A DNA stretch of 40,043 nucleotides from DATJPR01 sp035506295 (GCA_035506295.1 DATJPR010000060.1:1-40043), one strand, 5' to 3'. Counted from the stretch's first letter, positions 15,425 to 22,692 are shown. Notes: generated from the sequence alone by a model not told the origin. Program-made: numbers and translations.

Positions 15425-16579
15425 TCAATTGAAGGCGTTCTTCATTCTCTTGAAGAAGCTTTTGTCCGAATGGGCGGAGCGGTCTCCTTCCTTCGGGTGC
15501 ATGTTCTCACTGACGGCGAGCTGTTTCAACAATGCCTTCTCTTGAGAGTTCAACGTTCTGGGGACCCAGACATTCACTCTGACGAGCTGATCGCCGCGCC
15601 CGTAATTATTGAGGTGGGGAATGCCTTTGTCGCGCATCCGGAGCACGCTCCCCGATTGCGTCCCCGGGTCGATCTTGAGTTTCGCCTTGCCGGCAAGTGT
15701 CGGCACATCCACTTCGCCGCCCAGCGCCGCATCGGCGAAACTCACGAGCAAGTCGAGGACCACGTCATCGTTCTCGCGGGTGAACACCTCATGCTGTTCC
15801 TCCTCGATCACGACGATGAGATCGCCGGCAGGACCATTGCGCGGTCCCGCATTGCCTTCTCCGCGAAGGGGAAGATAGTTGCCCTCGCTTACTCCGGCCG
15901 GGATCGTGACTTTGACGGTCGATTCTCCCTGGACCCGGCCGTCTCCTTTACAGGTCAGGCATGGTTCTTTGATCACGCGCCCTTCACCGCTGCAGTTCTG
16001 GCACATGGCGATATTGACCATTTGCCCGAGGATGGTCCGTGTGACCTGGCGGATTTCTCCGCTTCCTTTGCACACTGGGCAGGTCATGGTCGCTCCGCCG
16101 CCCCGCGCTCCCGATCCCTGACAATCAGGGCACGCCTTCCATTTCCGGATCTTGAGCTTCTTCTCGGTGCCCGTCGCGATTTCTTCGAGCGAGAGCTTAA
16201 GCCGGATCTTCAGGTCCGAGCCCTGTGCAGGTCCGCTTCGCCCTCTCGACCTGCCACCGCCGAACATCTCTTCGAAGAAGGAGCCTCCGAACACGTCCCC
16301 GAACGCGCTGAAGATATCGTTCATGCTGCCGAAGTCGTGGAAGTCCGCACCTCGCCGCATTCCCTCATGGCCGAACTGATCATAGCGTTGTCGCTTGTTC
16401 GGATCGGAAAGAACTTCGTACGCTTCCGCCGCTTCCTTGAACTGCTCCTCGGCCTCCTTGTTCCCGGGGTTTCTGTCCGGATGAAACTGGAGGGCGAGCT
16501 TCCTGTACGACTTCTTGATCTCCTCAACGCTCGCGCCACGGCCGACGCCGAGGATTTCGTAGTAGTCACGCTTACTCAT
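15425..16579 (-). CDS. dnaJ: Chaperone protein DnaJ (Hsp40)
   Basis: DnaJ delivers unfolded proteins to DnaK and stimulates its ATPase. From the ATG at 16579 it has 384 residues with the full type I layout: J domain with HPD at 33-35, a Gly/Phe-rich linker (FGSMNDIFSAFGDVFGG), four CxxCxGxG zinc repeats (CPDCQGSG, CPVCKGSG, CQNCSGEG, CLTCKGDG), and the C-terminal substrate-binding domain (VTIPAGVSEGNYLPLRGEGN and onward). The frame is open 11 codons upstream, but homology starts at MSKRDYYEILGV. The start overlaps the grpE stop by 8 bp. It is the third gene of the hrcA-grpE-dnaJ operon; dnaK is not here. Confidence 0.97.
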   Translation of the reverse strand: MSKRDYYEILGVGRGASVEEIKKSYRKLALQFHPDRNPGNKEAEEQFKEAAEAYEVLSDPNKRQRYDQFGHEGMRRGADFHDFGSMNDIFSAFGDVFGGSFFEEMFGGGRSRGRSGPAQGSDLKIRLKLSLEEIATGTEKKLKIRKWKACPDCQGSGARGGGATMTCPVCKGSGEIRQVTRTILGQMVNIAMCQNCSGEGRVIKEPCLTCKGDGRVQGESTVKVTIPAGVSEGNYLPLRGEGNAGPRNGPAGDLIVVIEEEQHEVFTRENDDVVLDLLVSFADAALGGEVDVPTLAGKAKLKIDPGTQSGSVLRMRDKGIPHLNNYGRGDQLVRVNVWVPRTLNSQEKALLKQLAVSENMHPKEGDRSAHSDKSFFKRMKNAFN

Positions 16580-17159
16580 CGCCCTCCCCGTCAGACCGTC
16601 CGCTCGAGACAATCACTTTTGCATGCCGCAGGACTTTGTCATTCAGCCTGTATCCTTTTTCCACTTCTTCAACGACAGTGTGGTCCGGGACGTCGGATCG
16701 GGGGACCTGAAGAAGCGCATCGTGCTCTTCAACATTGAACGGCTTCCCCAGCGATTCGATCGGCTCCACCCCCTGCGCTTTGAGGACCTGAAGGACTTTG
16801 GAGAGAATGAGCTCGACTCCCTGGTAAAACCCGCCATATCCTTCCTTCTCTTTTCCCCCTTTCAGCGAGCGCGTGAGATCATCAACGACCGGAAGGAAGG
16901 AGAGGAGGATGCGTTCGTTGGCCAGACGCTGGAAATTCTGCCAATCCGCCTCGTTCCTCCGTTTGAAATTTTCGAATTCTGCCGCCTTTCGGAGAAGCTG
17001 ATCCTTCAGACGGTCGTTCTCTGCCTTCGCGTCTTGGAGTTCCTTCTCAAGGTCACGCTGCCCGGACGCGGCGTTCTCGACATCTTCAGGGGCGGGCGTT
17101 GATAGTGCATCCTGTGTCTCTTCTTTCATTCGTTTCTTGTGCGACCCTTCTTCCATCAT
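16572..17159 (-). CDS. grpE: Nucleotide exchange factor GrpE
   Basis: GrpE releases ADP from DnaK. The 195-residue protein has an acidic, flexible N-terminus, a long coiled coil (about 35-85, ending RKAAEFENFKRRNEADWQNF) and the C-terminal beta domain, with VDDLTRSL, GVELILSKVLQVLKAQGVEP and a final VEEVEKGYRLNDKVLRHAKV. Two adjacent ATG codons at 17159 and 17156 are possible starts; the first overlaps the hrcA stop as ATGA. Length is normal. Confidence 0.96.
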   Translation of the reverse strand: MMEEGSHKKRMKEETQDALSTPAPEDVENAASGQRDLEKELQDAKAENDRLKDQLLRKAAEFENFKRRNEADWQNFQRLANERILLSFLPVVDDLTRSLKGGKEKEGYGGFYQGVELILSKVLQVLKAQGVEPIESLGKPFNVEEHDALLQVPRSDVPDHTVVEEVEKGYRLNDKVLRHAKVIVSSGRSDGEGDE

Positions 17160-18202
17160 GCCTGGTGAACGTTATTGAACATATCGGATATCGACTTTGC
17201 GACATAGTCCACAAGGGGGATGACCCTGTAGTAGGGCATTCTCCGTGGACCGATGACGCCGACGGTACCTGTTGCGGCGCCGACTTCGTACGTGGTGGCG
17301 ATGACGCTGTACTGTCGGAGCTTCTCGTCTTCATTCTCCCCGCCGATGGTCACCCGCACGGAGCCGTGGGACCGATCGGACCGCTCGAGGATATGGATGA
17401 TAATATCCTCGTCGTTGATGAGTTCGATCACGCTTCGGAAGTCCTCGGGGTTGACAAATTCCGGCTGTTCCACGATATCGCGCGCCCCCGCAATGTGGAC
17501 CTTGTCGTTCTTCGGCGGGACGAACAGCTTGTCGACGGAATCAATGAAGAGCCTGATGAGGCCGGTCTCGTCGGGTTGCACTTCGCGCATCCGCTCCGCG
17601 AACGTGCTGCGGATTTCCTGGAGCGAAAGGCCGGCCAGTCGCTCGTTGATCGTCCTGCTCAGCTCGTCGAGCTTCTCCCGTTGGATCTCACTCGCCACCT
17701 CCATCATGATCGTGCGCAGGAGGCCGGAGGCAATGGAGATGATGACCATCACCCGGTTTCCGGAGATGGGGACGAGCTCGAGCTTTTCGAAGCTTCCACT
17801 CGTCAGGCTGGGAGGGGTGATCACGCACAGCTGGCGTGAGATGCGGCCGAGGACCTTCGTCACCTCCCGCAGCACCTGGTCCCGGTCATCGGCGGAGCCG
17901 AGGTTCTGCCGGATGCTTTGCTGCTCCTTCCGGGAGAGCCTCTCGAGCTCCATAAGACTGTCGAGATAGAACCGGTATCCTCTGTCCGTCGGCACACGAC
18001 CAGCCGATGTGTGGGGATGGTCGATGTAGCCGAGCGTCTCCAGATCAGACATGACATTTCTGATCGAGGCCGAACTGAGGTTCAGCTCCGTCTGATGGCG
18101 CTTCGAAATGTAGCGGGACCCGATCGGTGTTGCCGTTTCGATGAAGTCTCGCACCACATATCGCAGGACCGTCCGCTCGCGCTCTGTGAGTTCCCCTGCC
18201 AT
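17156..18202 (-). CDS. hrcA: Heat-inducible transcription repressor HrcA
   Basis: HrcA represses chaperone operons by binding CIRCE operators and is kept active by GroEL. The 348-residue protein has an N-terminal winged helix (about 1-75; LTERERTVLRYVVRDFIETA, SSASIRNVMSDLETLGYI, and the TSAGRVPTDRGYRFYLD segment) and the GAF-like dimerisation domain with the C-terminal signature GVIGPRRMPYYRVIPLVDY. It leads the hrcA-grpE-dnaJ operon. Its own promoter (18237-18265) has no recognisable CIRCE repeat; only a GAGTGC half-site lies near the start codon. A CAATATATTG palindrome covers the predicted start of transcription. Confidence 0.96.
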   Translation of the reverse strand: MAGELTERERTVLRYVVRDFIETATPIGSRYISKRHQTELNLSSASIRNVMSDLETLGYIDHPHTSAGRVPTDRGYRFYLDSLMELERLSRKEQQSIRQNLGSADDRDQVLREVTKVLGRISRQLCVITPPSLTSGSFEKLELVPISGNRVMVIISIASGLLRTIMMEVASEIQREKLDELSRTINERLAGLSLQEIRSTFAERMREVQPDETGLIRLFIDSVDKLFVPPKNDKVHIAGARDIVEQPEFVNPEDFRSVIELINDEDIIIHILERSDRSHGSVRVTIGGENEDEKLRQYSVIATTYEVGAATGTVGVIGPRRMPYYRVIPLVDYVAKSISDMFNNVHQA

Positions 18203-18236
18203 ACTGCACTCCGGGTAGACTTACCAATATATTGAA

Positions 18237-18265
18237 AAAATACGCATTTCGCTGTCGTGTGTCAA
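18237..18265 (-). promoter_or_regulatory. sigma-70 type promoter of hrcA-grpE-dnaJ
   Basis: On the minus strand TTGACA (18265-18260) and TATTTT (18242-18237) are separated by exactly 17 bp, giving a start near 18230 and a leader of about 28 nt. The perfect 10-bp palindrome CAATATATTG at 18225-18234 spans this start point and could be an operator. Confidence 0.7.
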
Positions 18266-18271
18266 GAATCC

Positions 18272-18294
18272 CCCCAACAGGCTGTCCTGCGGGG
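18272..18294. repeat. Interrupted inverted repeat between divergent promoters
   Basis: CCCC (18272-18275) pairs with GGGG (18291-18294), and CAGG (18278-18281) with CCTG (18286-18289), around a CTGT centre. It lies just upstream of the hrcA -35 box and 28 bp before the tRNA -35 box. It may be a protein-binding site or a chance hairpin. Confidence 0.35.
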
Positions 18295-18321
18295 AGTTCC
18301 TGTCGAAACCTCGCACGATAG

Positions 18322-18350
18322 TTGATTCCAAAGGCCAGAACACGTATATT
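18322..18350 (+). promoter_or_regulatory. sigma-70 type promoter of tRNA-Ala and SRP RNA
   Basis: TTGATT at 18322-18327 and TATATT at 18345-18350 have a 17-bp spacer. Transcription would start near 18357, about 28 nt before the tRNA. No good second promoter is visible between the tRNA and the SRP RNA, so the two are probably co-transcribed. Confidence 0.7.
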
Positions 18351-18384
18351 CTGGCTGTGTTCCGTTGTCTGACGATGGGGACAT

Positions 18385-18457
18385 GGGGCTGTAGCTCAGC
18401 TGGGAGAGCGCCTCGTTCGCAACGAGGAGGTCGTCGGTTCGAACCCGATCAGCTCCA
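18385..18457 (+). tRNA. tRNA-Ala, anticodon CGC
   Basis: The 73 bases fold into a full cloverleaf: acceptor GGGGCTG with CAGCTCC, D-stem GCTC/GAGC, anticodon stem CCTCG/CGAGG with loop TTCGCAA (anticodon CGC, reading GCG), and T-arm with TTCGAAC. The G3:U70 wobble pair, the main identity element of alanine tRNA, is present, and the discriminator base is A. The CCA end is not encoded (CGG follows), so it must be added after transcription. Confidence 0.96.
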
Positions 18458-18521
18458 CGGATCCGCCATCGACAGCGATAGGAGGCAGGTGTGTCGAGCG
18501 TCCATGTCCAGTCTGAGTGTT

Positions 18522-18621
18522 GAGGTCAAGTCCTGCGCAACTGTAACTCACTCAACCCCGCCAGGTCCGGAAGGAAGCAACGGTCGGTTAGCCAAGGTGT
18601 GACGCAGGGGAGCTTGACCTC
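18522..18621 (+). ncRNA. ffs: Small bacterial signal recognition particle RNA (4.5S type)
   Basis: The roughly 100-nt RNA contains the diagnostic apical domain CCAGGTCCGGAAGGAAGCAA, with the GGAA tetraloop and the asymmetric and symmetric internal loops that bind Ffh. The ends close perfectly: GAGGTCAAG (18522-18530) pairs with CTTGACCTC (18613-18621). It has no Alu domain. It scaffolds the Ffh-FtsY cycle of co-translational membrane targeting. Ends are set by the outer helix and the following T-tract, so they may be off by a few bases. Confidence 0.95.
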
Positions 18622-18631
18622 TTTTCTTTTT
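18613..18631 (+). terminator. Intrinsic terminator of the SRP RNA
   Basis: The closing helix of the SRP RNA ends in CTTGACCTC and is followed directly by TTTTCTTTTT (18622-18631), so the RNA helix itself plus the T-tract forms the terminator. Confidence 0.7.
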
Positions 18632-18632
18632 C

Positions 18633-18990
18633 GTGTTCATCAACACCCGCGCAACCTCCTCCATTACCCCGACATCGCGACAACATGAGGGTCGGCCACT
18701 GTCTGATCAGTGGCCGGCGATCCAGCGTCGCGATGAAGGGTGGCAGGCTCATCCGCGCCAAGTGACCCGCACAACGCACGGGCGTTCCACGTCAGATCAG
18801 CATGGATGTGGGCGGGTCATCGTTCGGAAGCGAGCCGGCAATTCTCATCACCATCGTCCTCTCTCGCCACGCGGCGATTGAGAGCCGGGCGTTCCTGTGC
18901 AGAGGCGTCATCGAGGAGGGATCAGGAATGTCCGGGAATTCCACACATTCATTTTGTGCCGCCAGGGCGGCACGGGGCGCGATATCCACG
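18633..18990. other. Gene-free interval with four strong hairpins
   Basis: No convincing protein gene is present; the short frames here show no family motif and no good ribosome binding site. The stretch holds four stem-loops. One is a nested pair: CATCGCGAC (18673-18681) with GTCGCGATG (18727-18735), enclosing CGGCCACT (18693-18700) with AGTGGCCG (18709-18716). The second is TGACCCG (18763-18769) with CGGGTCA (18813-18819), continued by CACA (18770-18773) with TGTG (18807-18810). The third is TCGCC/GGCGA (18864-18877). The fourth is GTGCCGC (18956-18962) with GCGGCAC (18967-18973). It could encode an unrecognised structured RNA. I see no RNase P, tmRNA or 6S RNA signature. Confidence 0.5.
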
Positions 18991-18991
18991 C

Positions 18992-19020
18992 TTGATGAGG
19001 GCATGAACCATGATTAAAGT
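18992..19020 (+). promoter_or_regulatory. Candidate promoter of the RNase E/G operon
   Basis: TTGATG (18992-18997) and TAAAGT (19015-19020) are separated by 17 bp. Both boxes match four of six consensus bases. Start of transcription would be near 19027, leaving a leader of about 92 nt before the ATG at 19119. Confidence 0.45.
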
Positions 19021-19024
19021 GTGT

Positions 19025-19044
19025 CTCTTGTCGTGGTACAAGAG
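19025..19044 (+). promoter_or_regulatory. Perfect hairpin at the predicted 5' end of the RNase E/G mRNA
   Basis: CTCTTGT (19025-19031) pairs perfectly with ACAAGAG (19038-19044) around a CGTGGT loop. It coincides with the predicted start of the transcript, so the mRNA would begin with a stem-loop. RNase E of E. coli regulates itself through structured parts of its leader; a similar role here is inference. Confidence 0.45.
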
Positions 19045-19118
19045 CTGGCCTGACTCGCCGGATGTCTGCCGCCATCCAGACCTGGGTCTGGGAGAAAGGT
19101 TGGGACAATCCACGAGTC

Positions 19119-20768
19119 ATGAAGAAGGAAATCGTTATCAATGTTGCGGCCAACGAGACCCGTATCGCCATTACGGAAGACGGCCGACTGGCGGAGCTCT
19201 TTGTTGAGACCGCGAACAAGGAAAAGATGATCGGCGACATCTACCTCGGCCGCGTGGCCAAGGTGATGTCGGGCATCAAAGCAGCGTTTATCGATCTTGG
19301 TTTGCAGCAGGACGGGTTCCTCCATTTCTCCGACATCGGCAACCGATTCGAAGAATACACCGCGATGATCGGGGATGATGAAGAGGAGGAGCAACATCAG
19401 GAGAAATCCGCGTCCGTCGCGGTCGAGGAGACGTCGGAAGCCTACAGCGGCGGCCCTGCGAACCGCCAGCCTGCAGGGTACCCCCCTCAGCGAGAACGCC
19501 CCACCGAACGACCGGAAGGTCGACCCCCGCAGTCCACGTCCCGAGACGTCCAACTCGTCAAGGGCCAGGAAATCATCGTCCAGATCATCAAGGAGCCTGT
19601 CGGGAAAAAGGGCGTCCGCGTGACGTCCGAGGTCTCCCTCGCGGGCCGATTCCTCGTGCTTCTTCCGTTCGATGGGAAGATCGGCATCTCGAAGAAGATT
19701 TCCAGCTTCAAGGAGAAGCGCCGCCTCCGCAAGATCGTTCAGGGATTCCTGCCCGAGGGTTTCGGCGTCATCATCCGCACGGTCGCGGAGGGAAAAGAAG
19801 ACGAGTCGCTGAAGAAGGACCTTGAAGACCTCGTCAAGACCTGGCGGAAAGTGGAGGAGATGGTGAAAGTGGAGAAAGCGCCGGCGCTGCTCTACAAGGA
19901 CATGGCGACCACCTCCAGCGTCATCCGCGACCTCTTTTCCAATGACGTCTCCCGCGTCGTCGTTGACGGCAAAGCGCTCTACCGCGAAATCCGCGCGTAC
20001 ATTCAGTACACCTCTCCGCAACTGATCGACAAGATCGAACTGCACAAGGATCGCCAGCCGATCTTTGACAAGTACGGCATTGAAAAGGAGCTGGAAACCT
20101 CGCTGAGCCGCAAGGTCTGGCTCAAAAGCGGCGGGTATATCATCATCGAGCCGACCGAGGCGATGGTCGTCGTCGACGTGAACAGCGGCCGATATGCGGC
20201 GAAGAAGGAGCAGGAGCTCAATTCGCTGCGGACGGACCTGGAAGCCGCAAGGGAAATCTGCCGGCAGCTCCGCCTCCGGGATATCGGGGGGATCATCGTT
20301 TGCGATTTCATCGACCTGGAAGACGAGAAGAACAAGCGCAAGGTGTTCGAAGAGCTGAAGAAGGAATTCCGCCGCGACAGGGCGAAGGTCACAGTGCTTC
20401 CGATGACCGAGTTCGGTCTGGTCCAGATCACCCGGCAACGCGTCCGGCAGAATATCCTGCATAGCTTCACGGAACCCTGCCCCGCCTGCGGCGGCACAGG
20501 CCTCGTCCGGTCGAAGACGACCACGCTGAACGACATTGAACGATGGATCAGGCGATTCAAAACGGAATCAAAGGAGTTCAGGTTGACCCTCCGGGTGCCG
20601 CCGGATCTCGCGGGACTCCTGCGTGACGGCACCTATAATCGCCTGAGAAAAATCATGGTGAAGTATTTCGTGATGGTCCGGCTTGAAGTCGACGCGACTC
20701 TTCCGCAGGGAGAGTTCCGCTTCTTCTCCCGGCGGCAGCAGAAGGAAATCACGGATCAATACAAGTAA
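19119..20768 (+). CDS. rng: Ribonuclease E/G family endoribonuclease
   Basis: This RNase E/G catalytic-core protein (549 residues) cuts single-stranded RNA in mRNA decay and rRNA processing. The start is taken at MKKEIVINVAANETRIAITE; the frame is open 19 codons upstream without homology. It has an S1 domain (IGDIYLGRVAKVMSGIKAAF), the catalytic aspartates D353 (VVVDVNSG) and D396 (IVCDFID), and the zinc-link cysteines C454 and C457 (CPACGGTG). The D-D and D-C distances (43 and 101) equal those of E. coli RNase E. About 50 extra residues, acidic then Pro/Arg-rich, interrupt the S1 domain around 85-145. There is no long RNase E-type degradosome tail, so length is closer to RNase G. Confidence 0.93.
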   Translation: MKKEIVINVAANETRIAITEDGRLAELFVETANKEKMIGDIYLGRVAKVMSGIKAAFIDLGLQQDGFLHFSDIGNRFEEYTAMIGDDEEEEQHQEKSASVAVEETSEAYSGGPANRQPAGYPPQRERPTERPEGRPPQSTSRDVQLVKGQEIIVQIIKEPVGKKGVRVTSEVSLAGRFLVLLPFDGKIGISKKISSFKEKRRLRKIVQGFLPEGFGVIIRTVAEGKEDESLKKDLEDLVKTWRKVEEMVKVEKAPALLYKDMATTSSVIRDLFSNDVSRVVVDGKALYREIRAYIQYTSPQLIDKIELHKDRQPIFDKYGIEKELETSLSRKVWLKSGGYIIIEPTEAMVVVDVNSGRYAAKKEQELNSLRTDLEAAREICRQLRLRDIGGIIVCDFIDLEDEKNKRKVFEELKKEFRRDRAKVTVLPMTEFGLVQITRQRVRQNILHSFTEPCPACGGTGLVRSKTTTLNDIERWIRRFKTESKEFRLTLRVPPDLAGLLRDGTYNRLRKIMVKYFVMVRLEVDATLPQGEFRFFSRRQQKEITDQYK

Positions 20769-20790
20769 GACGCGAAAGGCTATCCCCGTC

Positions 20791-21885
20791 ATGGAAGGTC
20801 TGAAGCGAACAGCACTTTATCGCATCCATCAACAGCTCGGTGGCAAGATCGTGGAGTTCGGGGGGTTCGAGATGCCGGTGCAGTACACGAGCATCATCGA
20901 AGAACACCGGCGTGTCCGGGAGCGGGTGGGATTGTTTGATGTCTCGCACATGGGGGAAGTGGAGATCCGCGGCACCGATGCGCTGGCGTTCGTCCAGCGG
21001 ATGACCATCAACGATGCGTCGCGGTTGACGCCGGGACGCGTCCAGTATTCCGCCATGTGCTACGATGACGGCGGCATTGTGGATGACATGCTGGTGTATC
21101 ACATGGGCGACCACTACCTGCTCGTCATCAACGCTGCGAATATCGACAAGGACGTTGCCTGGCTCCGCGATCACCTCTCGGGAAACGTGACCATGACGGA
21201 TAGGTCCGACGAGTTTACCTTGATCGCCATCCAGGGACCTCGATCGCTGGAGACCTTGCGGAAACTCACCCCCGTCGATCTGCAGGGCATCCAGTACTAC
21301 CACTACACCAGGGGACCGGTGTGCGATGTCGAAATGATGATCTCACGCACGGGCTACACCGGCGAGCTGGGGTTTGAATTGTACCTGCCGTCCGACGTGG
21401 AGACATCCGAGCGTATCTGGAACGCGCTGATGGCGGCGGGGAAGGAGTTCGGCATCGGGCCGGCCGGGCTCGGGGCACGTGACACTCTGCGCCTGGAGAT
21501 GGGATTCTGCCTGTACGGTCACGACATCGACCGGACGACCAATCCGATCGAGGCCGGCCTCGGATGGATCACGAAACTGGACAAGGGAGAATTCATCGGT
21601 CGATCCTCCATTCAGAAGGTCAAGATCGACGGACCGAAGCGCAAGTTGATTGGCTTCGCCCTGAAAGACAAGGCCTTTCCCCGGCCCGGCTATACGCTGA
21701 GTGTCAATGGCCGCGAGGTCGGCACAGTAACGTCGGGAACGTTTTCCCCCATCCTGGACCGCGGCATTGGCATGGGATACGTGAAGGCGGAGGTGGCACG
21801 CACGGGGACCGACGTGTCGGTGAGCATCCGGGACCGCGACTACCCGGCGAGCATCACGCCGTTCCCGTTCGTTGAAAGGAACTGA
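20791..21885 (+). CDS. gcvT: Aminomethyltransferase, glycine cleavage system T protein
   Basis: GcvT transfers the aminomethyl carbon from lipoylated GcvH to tetrahydrofolate, giving methylene-THF and ammonia. From the ATG at 20791 it has 364 residues, the normal length. Conserved parts are GGKIVEFGGFEMPVQY, then FDVSHMGEVEIRG, the YDDGGIVDDMLVY segment with the catalytic aspartate, TGYTGELGFELY, and LGARDTLRLEMGFCLYGHD. These distinguish it from the YgfZ folate-binding relatives. It lies 22 bp after RNase E/G. The P and H proteins are not in this window. Confidence 0.95.
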   Translation: MEGLKRTALYRIHQQLGGKIVEFGGFEMPVQYTSIIEEHRRVRERVGLFDVSHMGEVEIRGTDALAFVQRMTINDASRLTPGRVQYSAMCYDDGGIVDDMLVYHMGDHYLLVINAANIDKDVAWLRDHLSGNVTMTDRSDEFTLIAIQGPRSLETLRKLTPVDLQGIQYYHYTRGPVCDVEMMISRTGYTGELGFELYLPSDVETSERIWNALMAAGKEFGIGPAGLGARDTLRLEMGFCLYGHDIDRTTNPIEAGLGWITKLDKGEFIGRSSIQKVKIDGPKRKLIGFALKDKAFPRPGYTLSVNGREVGTVTSGTFSPILDRGIGMGYVKAEVARTGTDVSVSIRDRDYPASITPFPFVERN

Positions 21886-21924
21886 GCAGACAATTCTCCA
21901 GGATAAACGGACATCGACAGGCGC

Positions 21925-22692
21925 ATGCGGATCGATCTGTTCTTTACCCCCCAGGATGTGGACGAGATGACGATGCGGGAACGGACCGCAGTGGTGATCG
22001 ACGTCTTACGAGCGAGCAGTTCCATCACGACGGCGCTTGCCAACGGCGCGCGCGAGGTCATCCCGGCGGCGACCGTTGAAGGCGCGGTCAAAATTGCGGC
22101 CAACCTCTCCGCGGATATCGTCCTGCTCGCGGGCGAACGGAATGCCAAGATCATCCCCGGGTTTCAGCTCGGGAATTCTCCTCTGGAATACACGGAAGAG
22201 AAGGTGCGTGGGAAAGTGATCGTGTTCAGTTCCACGAACGGCGCCCGGGCGCTCGCCACTGCACGGATGGCTCGTGAACTTGCCGTGTGCTCCTTTCTCA
22301 ATATCGCTGCCGTCCGGCAATTCCTCGCCGAACGGCCCCGGGATTTCACAATCATCTGCTCGGGAACCAATGGGGGCTTTTCCCTCGAAGACGCCGTCTG
22401 TGCCGGCATGCTCATCGATGCCGTGGTGACGGCCGACGGCGGAGGCGTTCAACTTTCCGACGGAGCACTTGCCGCACGGACGCTCTACACATCGCTCGGG
22501 AAAAAACCCGATCATGTCCTCCGGCTCAGCGAGCACGGGAGACTGCTGATCGACCTGGGTTTCAACGACGACCTCGCATATTGCGCGTCGGTGAACTCAG
22601 TCCCCGTCCTTCCCTTGTTCATCGACAATGTTCTCAAACTCCGACGGGATGCCGAGCGCACGACCACCGGAGCGTTAGGAGCTCCGAATTGA
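21925..22692 (+). CDS. comB: ComB-like 2-phosphosulfolactate phosphatase family protein
   Basis: ComB of methanogens dephosphorylates 2-phosphosulfolactate on the way to coenzyme M; bacterial relatives are widespread and their substrate is mostly unproven. This 255-residue protein carries the family marks VVIDVLRASSSITTAL, the LLAGERNAKIIPGFQLGNSP region, VFSSTNGARAL, then ICSGTNGGFSLEDAVCAGML, and LGFNDDLAYCASVNS near the end. The ATG at 21925 is 39 bp after gcvT. The following ftsK starts 15 bp after its stop. Because other coenzyme M genes are absent here, I would keep the function at family level. Confidence 0.85.
   Translation: MRIDLFFTPQDVDEMTMRERTAVVIDVLRASSSITTALANGAREVIPAATVEGAVKIAANLSADIVLLAGERNAKIIPGFQLGNSPLEYTEEKVRGKVIVFSSTNGARALATARMARELAVCSFLNIAAVRQFLAERPRDFTIICSGTNGGFSLEDAVCAGMLIDAVVTADGGGVQLSDGALAARTLYTSLGKKPDHVLRLSEHGRLLIDLGFNDDLAYCASVNSVPVLPLFIDNVLKLRRDAERTTTGALGAPN

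Noticed and set aside
15404..16738. Open frame of 444 codons on the plus strand opposite dnaJ and grpE
   Set aside because: Antisense to two certain genes; the translation has no recognisable domain and no ribosome binding site.
14831..18202. hrcA-grpE-dnaJ plus comEA as a single stress-competence operon
   Set aside because: A stem-loop and 129 bp separate dnaJ from the comEA-like gene, which has its own ribosome binding site; read-through is possible but not shown.
18792..19017. Two 70-residue frames on opposite strands in the interval before RNase E/G
   Set aside because: Neither has a convincing ribosome binding site or family motif, and they overlap each other and two of the hairpins. 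They could be a decayed gene, but I cannot support either as coding.
19014..20462. Open frame of 482 codons on the minus strand opposite RNase E/G
   Set aside because: Antisense shadow of a gene with exact catalytic spacings; Asp/Leu-rich translation reflects complementary codons.
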